This document shows positions 1 to 7,300 of a stretch of DNA of 8,996 nucleotides, one piece after another. The stretch is from an uncultured Clostridia bacterium (lineage in GTDB: Bacteria; Bacillota; Clostridia; Oscillospirales; CAG-272): positions 1 to 8,996 of the forward strand of contig CAJGCF010000058.1 of assembly GCA_904501865.1 (NCBI GenBank), given 5' to 3'. A program made the position numbers and the translations under genes. How positions within the stretch are numbered: the first letter of the stretch is position 1; each line of letters opens with the position of its first letter. The notes below the pieces were generated by a model that saw only the letters and a list, made by a program, of their open reading frames with translations, did not search any database and had not been told where the DNA came from.

Positions 1-772
1 TAAAGTTGATACCATATTCAGGATCGGCCTTCGCATCAGGAATTAAAAGAGCACTGCTTCCGCGATAATATTTCGTTCCATTAATTAAACAGTCGTGCCA
101 GCTTTTTTTATATCCTCTTATATAAGAAATATAGATATTATGATCCACCATATGGTACCACATACAACTAGGGACACCGTTGCACTCCTCTCCACCCTGC
201 GTCTCCACCTGCACAGCGGCAGTAGTAAGCATATTTCTCTGCTCATACATCTTGCCGTTGTAGTTGGTGGTGGGAATATAAGCGTCGACCGCGCTCGCGG
301 TTATGGCTGCACCATCGCCATCGACAGAGGTCACGGTTAGATAGTGCGAGCCGTCCAGGATATACAGGTTGTTGTTGTAAATAAAGCCCGTGGAATCATT
401 GTCGGCAACGCCCTCGGAGATGATAGCCGAACGGTTGGCGATATCCTCGTAATCACCTCTGGCAAGAGCCTCGACCTCAAACGCGTAAAGCTTAGTGCCC
501 GCGTGCGCTACGACGTAGTCAGCGCCTGTGCGGCTGCGGAAATGATAAAGACCGTGAATAGCCCCTATCTCTCCGTCCGAGCCGTCAAGCCCAAGAGAGT
601 GCGCGGCTCGGCGGAAGCCCGGAAAGGTCTCCACACAAGCCCCCTGCTCGCTCTCGTAATCGCGCCACATATTGATACAGTACGCCAAACGGTTTCTCGC
701 CACGGCGCGCGGGTCGCTCGACATATCCACTCCTATAAAATTTGAATAATGCTGCGTGTATTGAGTAGCCAT
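1..772 (-). CDS. Probable phage head-closure / beta-propeller-like protein, C-terminus off window
   Basis: At least 257 codons stay open from an ATG at 772 to the window edge. The N-terminal stretch has the pattern F-x-G-V-D-x-S-x-x-P-x-x-V-x-x-x-R, then N-M-x-R-D and E-T-F-P-G-F-R, which I associate with phage head-completion or tail-base proteins. After it come short beta-like repeats such as LYHF, KLYAFE and NNNLYILDGSHYL, suggesting a beta-propeller or beta-sandwich. The start at 772 lies four bases after the previous stop (TGA-GCTT-ATG). A second ATG at 724 has a better ribosome site (AGGAG, 5-nt gap), but starting there would remove the G-V-D part of the conserved pattern, so I prefer 772. 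Position after the connector fits a P22 gp10-like closure role, by inference. The last-encoded ~170 bases visible are clearly more AT-rich than the start of the gene. Confidence 0.6.
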   Translation of the reverse strand, partial: MATQYTQHYSNFIGVDMSSDPRAVARNRLAYCINMWRDYESEQGACVETFPGFRRAAHSLGLDGSDGEIGAIHGLYHFRSRTGADYVVAHAGTKLYAFEVEALARGDYEDIANRSAIISEGVADNDSTGFIYNNNLYILDGSHYLTVTSVDGDGAAITASAVDAYIPTTNYNGKMYEQRNMLTTAAVQVETQGGEECNGVPSCMWYHMVDHNIYISYIRGYKKSWHDCLINGTKYYRGSSALLIPDAKADPEYGINF

Positions 773-776
773 AAGC

Positions 777-1682
777 TCACCATCCTCTCACGTCGCGGAA
801 TTGATTCGGCGTGCGCACCTTGTGCGCGGTGGACATCACAATGCCCATAAGACGCTGGTATTCGGCAAGACAACGGTCGGCTACCTCCACATCGGTGATC
901 ATATAAAGATAGTATGCCGCCCGTAGAGCCACCAGCTCGCAAAGCTCGCCGTCAAGCTCTATGTCCACGTCCTCATTGTCTGCCGTCAGAACAAACGGAG
1001 TGACCTGATATCTCACCTCGTACGTACCGGACTTATCTGTGCGAAGATAGAGAGAACTACCCTCTATTCTGTAATCCGTCGGCGCGTTGAGATTTACGTT
1101 GTGATAACACACGGGCAGAGACGCGAAGGAAAGAAAGCGCGCTCCCGCATATTTAACGTCAGACATATCATAACGAGTCCACGACGAGTAGACGTCTACG
1201 TCCTCGCTCATCTCACCTACAAGCGCGTTATAAAGAGAGACGTCCTGTATCATATAGGTAAAATCTCCCGTGAATACGAGCTTTACCTGACTGACGGCCG
1301 ATCCTAACAGTTGACTCACAATGCCGCGGAACACTTGAAGATCAAGCGCATCAGACCATTCAAACGTGTGCGTCTTATTTGTGTCAGTTGAAGAAAGCAG
1401 TGCCCTTCCCGTTCCCGATACAGCAAATGCAAGCGACTTTATATCGCTTGCATTAAACTCGATATCCTCTCCGCCCTTGTGAACGGTGAGCCCACCGTGA
1501 TATACTTCAGGGCGGATTGGATAGTGGAGAAGCCGCACGGTCTTCTCTACGGGAAAGAGCTTGTTCACCTCGGCTATGGCGCGTGTCGCCGCCGCATATT
1601 TGGCAGAGTTCTCTTGCGGGTATATCCATTGAGTCTTACCGCCAAGCGCAAGCATTTGCGCAAAAAGCTCCTTTCCTGTCAT
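777..1682 (-). CDS. Probable head-tail connector / adaptor protein
   Basis: A 301-residue protein starting MTGKELFAQMLALGG. It starts 11 bases after the capsid stop, with a GAGGTGG ribosome site just upstream of the ATG. The middle is beta-rich (about residues 60-220). The C-terminal 80 residues are helical: E-L-V-A-L-R-A-A-Y-Y-L-Y-M, then an acidic turn and CLAEYQRLM, a pattern typical of phage connector or adaptor subunits that dock under the portal. Sitting directly after the coat gene, it matches the place of P22 gp4-like tail accessory factors, but it is much longer than gp4 (about 166 residues), so it may be a different adaptor fused to a beta domain. No signal peptide or membrane segment is visible. 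The role is inferred from position and C-terminal character. Confidence 0.55.
   Translation of the reverse strand: MTGKELFAQMLALGGKTQWIYPQENSAKYAAATRAIAEVNKLFPVEKTVRLLHYPIRPEVYHGGLTVHKGGEDIEFNASDIKSLAFAVSGTGRALLSSTDTNKTHTFEWSDALDLQVFRGIVSQLLGSAVSQVKLVFTGDFTYMIQDVSLYNALVGEMSEDVDVYSSWTRYDMSDVKYAGARFLSFASLPVCYHNVNLNAPTDYRIEGSSLYLRTDKSGTYEVRYQVTPFVLTADNEDVDIELDGELCELVALRAAYYLYMITDVEVADRCLAEYQRLMGIVMSTAHKVRTPNQFRDVRGW
1426..1454. repeat. Perfect 11-bp inverted repeat, 7-nt loop, inside the connector gene
   Basis: AATGCAAGCGA at 1426-1436 is the exact reverse complement of TCGCTTGCATT at 1444-1454, with a CTTTATA loop. Neither strand has a convincing run of T after it and no strong promoter lies beside it, so it is not an obvious terminator. 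It could be a protein-binding palindrome or an mRNA hairpin. It sits within codons for an N-A-S-D-I-K-S-L-A-F stretch. Confidence 0.8.
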
Positions 1683-1693
1683 GAGGCCACCTC

Positions 1694-2773
1694 TCAGTCT
1701 ACCACAAGCTGAGTCATACCGCTCGTGTCCGAGGGTGCTTCCTTGAGTATCTTGAGCTTGGCAACGTGCTTGTAGTCAACGTGACCGAGACCGAATCTCG
1801 TGCGAGCACGGTAATTGAGGTTACCTGTGCCGGGCTCCTCCCATACGTTGACGTTGAGGTTGATACGGTTGTAGAACATGGACTTCATCATTCTCTTTGC
1901 GTCCTGACTCATGACCATGATCTCAAGCTCGTCAGGCTGCCAGAGGGCGAGAGGAACGAAATTCCACTGACCGTACTGCGTGTTGATGTCGTTGTTGGCT
2001 GTTCCGGGGAAGAATTCCGAGCCTATGGCACGGCGCACCTTGTCAACTCCGCCCGAGGTCTGAACGCCTCTGGGAACGAATATGGTATCAGCGTCAAAAT
2101 CCTGCGCCTCACCGTTGGAGTTCTTCATCTGGTTGATGATAGCGGCCATCTTGGATATCATCTCGGCGATAGCTCCCGCTGAAGGATTCGCGTCAACGAT
2201 ATAGAAAAGGTTGGACTGCTTACCGAAGGCGTGGCCCTTCTCCTTGTCACCGTAGGTGTGCTGCGTGGAGAAGAGAGGCTTTCCGTCGTATGTAGTGAGA
2301 TCCACCTTAGCACCGCGGTAATCGAAGGAGGACTTTTCACCCTCAATATAAGCCGACTGCGCGATCTTTTCGCGGGTCTTCCAATAAGCGTCGGGAAGAG
2401 ATCTCGCGCGGAGCTCTATGCTGGGATCCATACTGTAATAGGAGTCCTCCATCATAGTCTCACTTATCACCACGTTCTTGGTGAAGATGATGTGAGATAT
2501 CGATTTCTCACCTATCTGATTGGTCTTGTCGGTCTTAGCCTTGTCACCGTCCGCGGTAGGATCCATAAGATCGTAGCCGTCCTCGATAGCGATTGTCTCC
2601 ACCTGCTTGTCCGACTTGGTCTCGTTAAAGAGATACGGGATAGCCGATTTCTTATTTGCGCTGTCCTTTACACTCTCCTCGATGAGAGCCGAGACCTGCG
2701 CGCCAAGGCCCTTGATGCGCGCGTCCTTAAAGCCGTTAATGCTTTTGTTGTAATTCCATTTGATATTAGGCAT
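1694..2773 (-). CDS. Probable major capsid protein
   Basis: A 359-residue protein without signal peptide or membrane segment. A helical N-terminus (residues 15-50) is followed by a region rich in short beta strands, the motif G-K-P-L-F-S-T-Q-H-T-Y-G near residue 165 (seen in Mu gpT-like and related coat proteins), a long helix rich in A-I-A-E-M-I-S-K-M, and a C-terminal beta part with R-T-R-F-G-L-G-H-V-D-Y, a common end for HK97-fold coat proteins. Length fits the fold. A clear AGGAG ribosome site precedes the ATG, 24 bases after the decoration-like gene. Its place between scaffold/decoration genes and the connector supports the call. An HK97-fold coat protein is likely; the exact family is not established here. 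Confidence 0.75.
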   Translation of the reverse strand: MPNIKWNYNKSINGFKDARIKGLGAQVSALIEESVKDSANKKSAIPYLFNETKSDKQVETIAIEDGYDLMDPTADGDKAKTDKTNQIGEKSISHIIFTKNVVISETMMEDSYYSMDPSIELRARSLPDAYWKTREKIAQSAYIEGEKSSFDYRGAKVDLTTYDGKPLFSTQHTYGDKEKGHAFGKQSNLFYIVDANPSAGAIAEMISKMAAIINQMKNSNGEAQDFDADTIFVPRGVQTSGGVDKVRRAIGSEFFPGTANNDINTQYGQWNFVPLALWQPDELEIMVMSQDAKRMMKSMFYNRINLNVNVWEEPGTGNLNYRARTRFGLGHVDYKHVAKLKILKEAPSDTSGMTQLVVD

Positions 2774-2797
2774 TTGTGTTATGCTCCTTTCTTCTTA

Positions 2798-3211
2798 TCA
2801 GTTTTCAAATCTGACCTCGATGTGTCCGTCGGTGATCGTGGGGTCGGCTACGGTAGCGCCGATATAGCCCTCGGCAAGAGCTTCCTCCGCGCCGATAACG
2901 CCTGCAAACGTCTCGCCGTCGATAGCGAGCTTTTGACCCTTAAAAAGCGTAGCAGGCTCGTCTACGGGACACTTAAATATCATGTCCTTCTCCACCTTAA
3001 GAACGGTCACCGACTCGTCGGAGACCTCCGCTCCCTCGGATACGATGCCGTATACCTTTTTCGTGTTGGTATCTCCGCCGCAAAGCTTTGCGACGCCTTC
3101 CTCAAGAGCGACCGCCTGACCTACCTTGTAGGTCGATACGCCGTCAGTCTTGAGCCCTTCGTAGTGACCGGTGTTTTCAGGCGCACCGTCACGGTAAATA
3201 AGATTGAACAT
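2798..3211 (-). CDS. Small head protein, possibly capsid decoration protein
   Basis: A 137-residue, acidic, beta-rich protein starting MFNLIYRDGAPENTGHYEG. Alternating segments such as Y-K-V-G-Q-A-V-A-L-E-E-G-V-A-K-L and K-V-Y-G-I-V-S-E-G recall the small beta-barrel proteins (lambda gpD-like or DUF2190-like) that coat phage heads. It has an AGGAGG ribosome site seven bases before the ATG, and lies directly before the capsid gene, the usual place for decoration proteins. It has no membrane segment or signal peptide. The function is inferred from fold-like character and position; another minor head protein is possible. Confidence 0.5.
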   Translation of the reverse strand: MFNLIYRDGAPENTGHYEGLKTDGVSTYKVGQAVALEEGVAKLCGGDTNTKKVYGIVSEGAEVSDESVTVLKVEKDMIFKCPVDEPATLFKGQKLAIDGETFAGVIGAEEALAEGYIGATVADPTITDGHIEVRFEN

Positions 3212-3241
3212 TGTTTTTCCTCCTGTAAAAATTGAATTTGT

Positions 3242-3859
3242 TTATTCCATAAATTTGGAATGCTTGGCGAGGAGCCTTCGCGCCTCGTCCTTTGAGCAGC
3301 CTGTGCGGGATGAAAAGTCCTCGACCTGACGCTCGGTTATCCCACCCGTACCGTCGCCACCGGCGCTCTGTCCGGGGGCGGAGGTCTTGAGATGAGATTT
3401 TGATGCAGAGTTTACCGCACGTCTTTCTGCCGACGCCTCTCGTGTCTGCTTTCCCTCGCGCTTGCGCTTCATATCAGCTACCAGCGACGATATATCCTCG
3501 CCCTGATAGCCGAGTGCGCGCAGCTCGCTTATAAGCTCACTCTGCGACTCCGTGCTCGCAGGAGGCTCCTGTGAGGCTCCCACGTCGTCGTTCTTGGCAT
3601 CCTCTGCCGTTTTCTCATCCTCATCAAGCTCCTGCTCCTCGTCGGCTGCTTCCGCTTCAGCATTCTTTTCGTCGGGCTCGTCGTCAGGCGTGTCGTCGGG
3701 CTCGTCGTCCGCATTGTCCGAGCCGTAATACTCGGGAACGTCTGTCAGATAGTCGTCGAAATCATCGTCAAAATCGTCAAGAACTTCAGACGACTTATCC
3801 ACCGTCTCCTCGGCAGACTCACCGAAGAATTGCAAAGGGATTTTTGTAAGCCTTTTCAT
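3242..3859 (-). CDS. Probable capsid scaffold protein
   Basis: A 205-residue, strongly acidic protein. The N-terminus M-K-R-L-T-K-I-P-L-Q-F-F-G-E carries the 'LQFF-E' motif common at the start of head-assembly proteins of Firmicute phages. Residues 25-95 are a disordered stretch rich in Asp and Glu with D-D-E-P-D repeats. The C-terminal 60 residues are basic and end in a short helix (TGCSKDEARRLLAKH), the kind of coat-binding tail seen in scaffolds. Its ATG overlaps the stop of the 43-residue gene by one base (TGATG), which suggests translational coupling, with GGGGAG as ribosome site. Acidic disorder, basic helical tail and position two genes before the coat protein support a scaffold, by inference. 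Confidence 0.6.
   Translation of the reverse strand: MKRLTKIPLQFFGESAEETVDKSSEVLDDFDDDFDDYLTDVPEYYGSDNADDEPDDTPDDEPDEKNAEAEAADEEQELDEDEKTAEDAKNDDVGASQEPPASTESQSELISELRALGYQGEDISSLVADMKRKREGKQTREASAERRAVNSASKSHLKTSAPGQSAGGDGTGGITERQVEDFSSRTGCSKDEARRLLAKHSKFME
3669..3709 (-). repeat. Direct repeat in the acidic region of the scaffold-like gene
   Basis: A 17-base unit (TCGTCGGGCTCGTCGTC on the plus strand) occurs at 3669-3685 and again at 3693-3709, a 24-base period. It encodes the doubled D-D-E-P-D stretch. It probably arose by slippage in a disordered linker and can vary in copy number. Confidence 0.8.
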
Positions 3860-3990
3860 CAGCCTCTCCCCTTTCCGCTGGGCTTGATGATCTTGACAGA
3901 GGTCATCCCACCTTTTTTGATGCCCGACGCGATCACGGGCGTGCCGGAATTACCGATGTAAGGGCTCTTGCCACCACTCTTTTTTGCCAT
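3859..3990 (-). CDS. Small basic protein of 43 residues, function unknown
   Basis: First gene after the probable promoter. It has a perfect AGGAGG site at 4000-4005, nine bases before the ATG, the best ribosome site in the window, and its TGA overlaps the next ATG (TGATG). The product is basic and glycine/lysine-rich, running from M-A-K-K-S-G-G-K-S-P to K-P-S-G-K-G-R-G, with a central T-P-V-I-A-S-G-I stretch and no cysteine or membrane helix. The codon choice matches its neighbours. I do not recognise the family. A small nucleic-acid-binding or head-associated peptide is possible, and coupling to the scaffold suggests a role in head assembly. The strong site and coupled stop make it a real gene rather than chance. 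Confidence 0.75.
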   Translation of the reverse strand: MAKKSGGKSPYIGNSGTPVIASGIKKGGMTSVKIIKPSGKGRG

Positions 3991-4025
3991 AGTTTGTTAC
4001 CTCCTTTTTGCATATTTTTCTTGGC

Positions 4026-4054
4026 AAGATAATATTAACAAAAACATTACTCAA
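4026..4054 (-). promoter_or_regulatory. Candidate promoter of the head-gene cluster
   Basis: Read on the minus strand: TTGAGT (4054-4049), 17 bases, TATCTT (4031-4026), in an AT-rich stretch. A start near 4019 would give a leader of about 29 bases before the 43-residue gene. The -10 matches consensus at only four of six positions, so this is moderate. The terminator upstream at 4250-4285 makes some promoter in this gap likely. Confidence 0.45.
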
Positions 4055-4120
4055 AATGGTTACCGTTTTTTGGGACTTTTTCACTTTTTTTGCCCTTTTT
4101 CACCCCCTCCGACCCACTCT

Positions 4121-4155
4121 CTTCACTCTTCACTTTTCACTCTTCACTCTTCACT
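4121..4155. repeat. Five tandem 7-bp repeats (CTTCACT)
   Basis: Heptamers at 4121, 4128, 4135, 4142 and 4149 read CTTCACT, with one variant TTTCACT. On the minus strand this is AGTGAAG. It lies in the non-coding gap of 3991-4306 within a pyrimidine-rich run. Such repeats are, as I recall, common between genes in some uncultured Clostridia, suggesting host-type repeat DNA here. An open frame read through it on the plus strand is low-complexity Ser/Pro/His and is not a gene. Confidence 0.85.
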
Positions 4156-4175
4156 CTCCTCTCCACGCCTCCTTG

Positions 4176-4203
4176 TAGGGACCGGCGTCCCCGACGGTCC
4201 GCC
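4176..4203. repeat. GC-rich inverted repeat of interspersed-repeat type
   Basis: GTAGGGACCG is followed after ten bases by CGGTCC: arms GGACCG (4179-4184) and CGGTCC (4195-4200). The GTAGGGAC core followed by a GC-rich hairpin resembles short dispersed repeats I recall from Clostridia genomes, and it sits directly beside the heptamer array. No transposase is near. Confidence 0.5.
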
Positions 4204-4249
4204 CCTCTTCACTCCCCGATCCTTCTCTCACCCTCTCCCAAACAGTCCT

Positions 4250-4285
4250 AAAAAAACCCAAAAGCGCACTCGTTTCCGAGTGCGC
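4250..4285 (-). terminator. Intrinsic terminator of the polyvalent gene
   Basis: Read on the minus strand: a perfect 9-bp stem (GCGCACTCG / CGAGTGCGC, 4285-4264) with a four-base loop, then TTTTGGGTTTTTTT. It starts 21 bases after the TGA at 4307. It separates the polyvalent gene from the head cluster. Confidence 0.92.
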
Positions 4286-4306
4286 CTTCGCGTTATTCTT
4301 GTTTTT

Positions 4307-7300
4307 TCAATTCTCTTCGGCTATAACCCTTCCGTCCTTGACCTCAAAGCCTAACGTCTCGGCTATTTTAGCCTTTACGTCATCTGAAAGCGACAACGAA
4401 TTGATGTAAGCAAGCAGTGCCACGCGAGTAGCCTTGTCCCTGACACCGTTAGCATACGCCACGACCGTGTAGGTCTCGTTGTCAAGACCGAGTGTGCCCA
4501 GGTACTCTATAAACTGCGCCTTAACGCTCACTTCCTTGCCACGCGCGTCCTTGTACGCCTCAAGCCCGCTCTTGTAAGCCTGCGCGGCAAACAGAGCCGA
4601 ATAGTTATCCGTCAAGCGAGAATATGCCTGACCCTTAGACCAATCAGCGCCCGCCACCTCGGCGGCAGCCTTGTTGTAATATAGTGCGTAGAGATTCTTT
4701 ATAGCCTTGGCCCTCTGCTCGTCGCTAAGCTCCTGATAGTAGTCACTGCGAATGAGACTGTTGACCTTCGCAGACGCCTGGGAATATATGCTCTCAAACT
4801 GCGCCCTCTGCTTGCGGTCGAGAGTCACACCGTTTACCTCCTTGGATATCTTCTGCGGAAGAACGTTGTAGTGATTTCCCTTTTCGTCGACGAGAGCGTA
4901 AAGCCTTGCTATCTCCTCAAGCTCATTACTCGTGTAAGTACCGTTGACCTCGTTCTTATAAAGCGTGGATAGGATATGCTCCGCCAACACCTCGTCCCCG
5001 CTCTCAACGGCCGCCTTGAGATCTGCGGTGTAAGAGGGAGTCGACATCATAGCGTCATATCCGTATATAGCCGACGGGAAGAATTTGCGAAGCAACCCCG
5101 TCACCGTTCTCTCCACGGGAGCCACAGGCGCACCGAACACAGTTCCCACAGTCTTGACGAAATTGCCGACGTTTTTCACTACACTCTGCGTAGACACGTA
5201 CTCACCTGCCATAGCTCGTCCCGCCATATTAAACACACTTGCCGTGTCCTCAACAGTATCGTTTACAATATCAAAGACGTTGAGCGAAAGATCGTAGTCG
5301 AAAATAAACTTGTCAATAATATCCGACACACCGGGAAGAATATTGAGCGTGGATGACGCGACGTCTGTGATGAGATCCTTCGCCTTGTCCTCAGGCTCCT
5401 CCTCTTCCTTGGCGTAAAGGTATTTGAAAGCCTGTGTGATAAGTCCGAGCATAACTCCCGTTGCGACAAGAGTCGTTGCGCTACGGCGTATTGCCTTGGC
5501 GTCCTTTTTAAGCTCCGCCTCATACTCTGCCGCACTCGCAAGATCTGATTTTGCCATTTTACTATGCGCTACGTACTTCATCACGTTTCCCACAAAGTGA
5601 GAAAGGTTTTTAACAGAGTCACTTGTGAACATCGAGAGTGTACGCGCGATCTCGCTCTTTGACCTCTGCAAAGCAGAACGCTCCGATGCGCTCGTCATAG
5701 CCTGAGTGGTGTATATCGCCTCGTCGGCTATTTTGGCCGCCGCCTGCGCGTTCTCGACCGTGCCGACCGCTCCCTCACCCTGCGCCTCTGCCTTGAGCTC
5801 TGCCGCGTGGAATATTGCGAGACATACCCTGCGGTCCATAAGATTTATCATAAATCCCGACTTTGAGCTCCACTCCGTCACCTTATCAATATTTCCCTGC
5901 GCCTTGAGTGCGCCCATCTCAAAGGAACGTGCCTCAATGATATCGCTGTACTCATCCGCGCGCGCACCGAGTTCGCTCTGATCACCAACAAATTTTGCCA
6001 ATGCGGGCATAAGATACTTTGCCTCAATGACCTGATTTGCGGCGACGAAGGACGTCGTCTGTGTAGCAACGACCTTGAGATTAAGTCCGAGCACCGAGTT
6101 TACCCACGCCGAGCGAAGCTTGCCGACCATAGAGTCAATTACGTTGTCGCTCTTTCTGTTCTGCCCCTGAATATCCGCGAACAGATCCTTGAGGTATACG
6201 TCGGTCTTGCTCCACACGTTGTTTTGAAGCGTCTCGCGAAGGGACGTTGTCTCCCCTCCCTCAAGCACGACTGCTCTGTTGTAGACTCTGTCGAAGGATT
6301 TAAGCGGAATATACAGCTCGGAGTAATCCGCAAGCCCGTCGGCGTGATCGTTGATTATCTCCATTATGTTCTTACCCTCAAGAGCCTTTGCGTTGCGTAC
6401 AGTATTCTGGTTGAAGGATTTGTTGTAGACCGTGATGATACTGCCTATACTCTGCCTCTGGTCCGTCACACCCTGCATGCGCGAATACCTGTCGCGGATC
6501 ATCGGTACGTAATACCCGTCCTCAATATTTGTATAACCGAAGATCTCCATATCGGCGTCGTTCTTGACCTTGGTCGACGTTACGTTAAAGAAGTCCTCTG
6601 CCATCTTGAGAAATGCCCTGTCCGCCTCATCAAGCTGACTGAAAATAAGATCTCGCGTCCTGGGTATATCAAGGATCCTGAGCTTAAGCTTGCGCTGATT
6701 GTTCTCATCGTAGGTAACGTAACCGCTCTCTCGGAGACCTGTGTGTGCAAGCTCACGCTTGGTAAGCATATACAGATATATCGCCTCTCCGAGCGTTATC
6801 TCACTTCCGTTGACGTTGACAGTCTTCTCATTGAGCTTGTCGCGATATGCGTGCTTCTTGCCATTCTCATCCGTCCAGGTAGGATTAACCGTTATTTTTT
6901 TCGTATTGCTATTGACATTTGAACCAAAGTGTGATAAAATATTACTAGTGTCAGCGGTTCGATAACCTGCCTCAGTGTTGCTTGCAGCACTTGCAGGGAA
7001 ACCGTTGGCATTTTCATTTATATCCACACTATGCACCCAGAACTTGTTTTTCTGAGGTGATTTTTTTATCGCGATTTTTATGGTTGCATCTTTCCCGTCT
7101 ACTTTGGTGGAATACTCTATATACGCAAACCGCTTGTTTGAGTCGGCCGGATTATGATGATTGGGCACATTGTCAGCTACTAATCTTCCCTTTCGTATCG
7201 CTTCGGGAATCAAATCAACAGTCGCTATCTTAGCAATCTTTTTAGATTTGCCTACTTTACCGTAGTTAGACATATCAAATGTTTCATCAATCCCGCTTTT

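Noticed and set aside
722..724. ATG at 724 as the start of the closure-like gene
   Set aside because: It has the better ribosome site, but would cut off the F-x-G-V-D part of the conserved N-terminal pattern; kept only as an alternative.
2231..3235. 334-codon plus-strand open frame opposite the capsid and decoration genes
   Set aside because: It lies entirely antisense to well-supported genes, has no ribosome site and reads as a shadow of their codon pattern.
4121..4155. CRISPR-like array
   Set aside because: The units are 7 bases with no spacers, a simple tandem repeat.
3968..4354. 128-codon plus-strand open frame over the non-coding gap
   Set aside because: It is low-complexity translation of the pyrimidine repeats and the terminator, with no ribosome site.
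6816..6844. Another plus-strand TTGACA
   Set aside because: At 17 bases downstream the sequence is GTCGCG, no -10, and no hairpin begins at the expected place.
6982..7233. 83-codon plus-strand open frame downstream of antisense promoter A, as a protein product of that transcript
   Set aside because: The start codon lies in the hairpin loop, there is no ribosome site, and the composition is unlike a protein.
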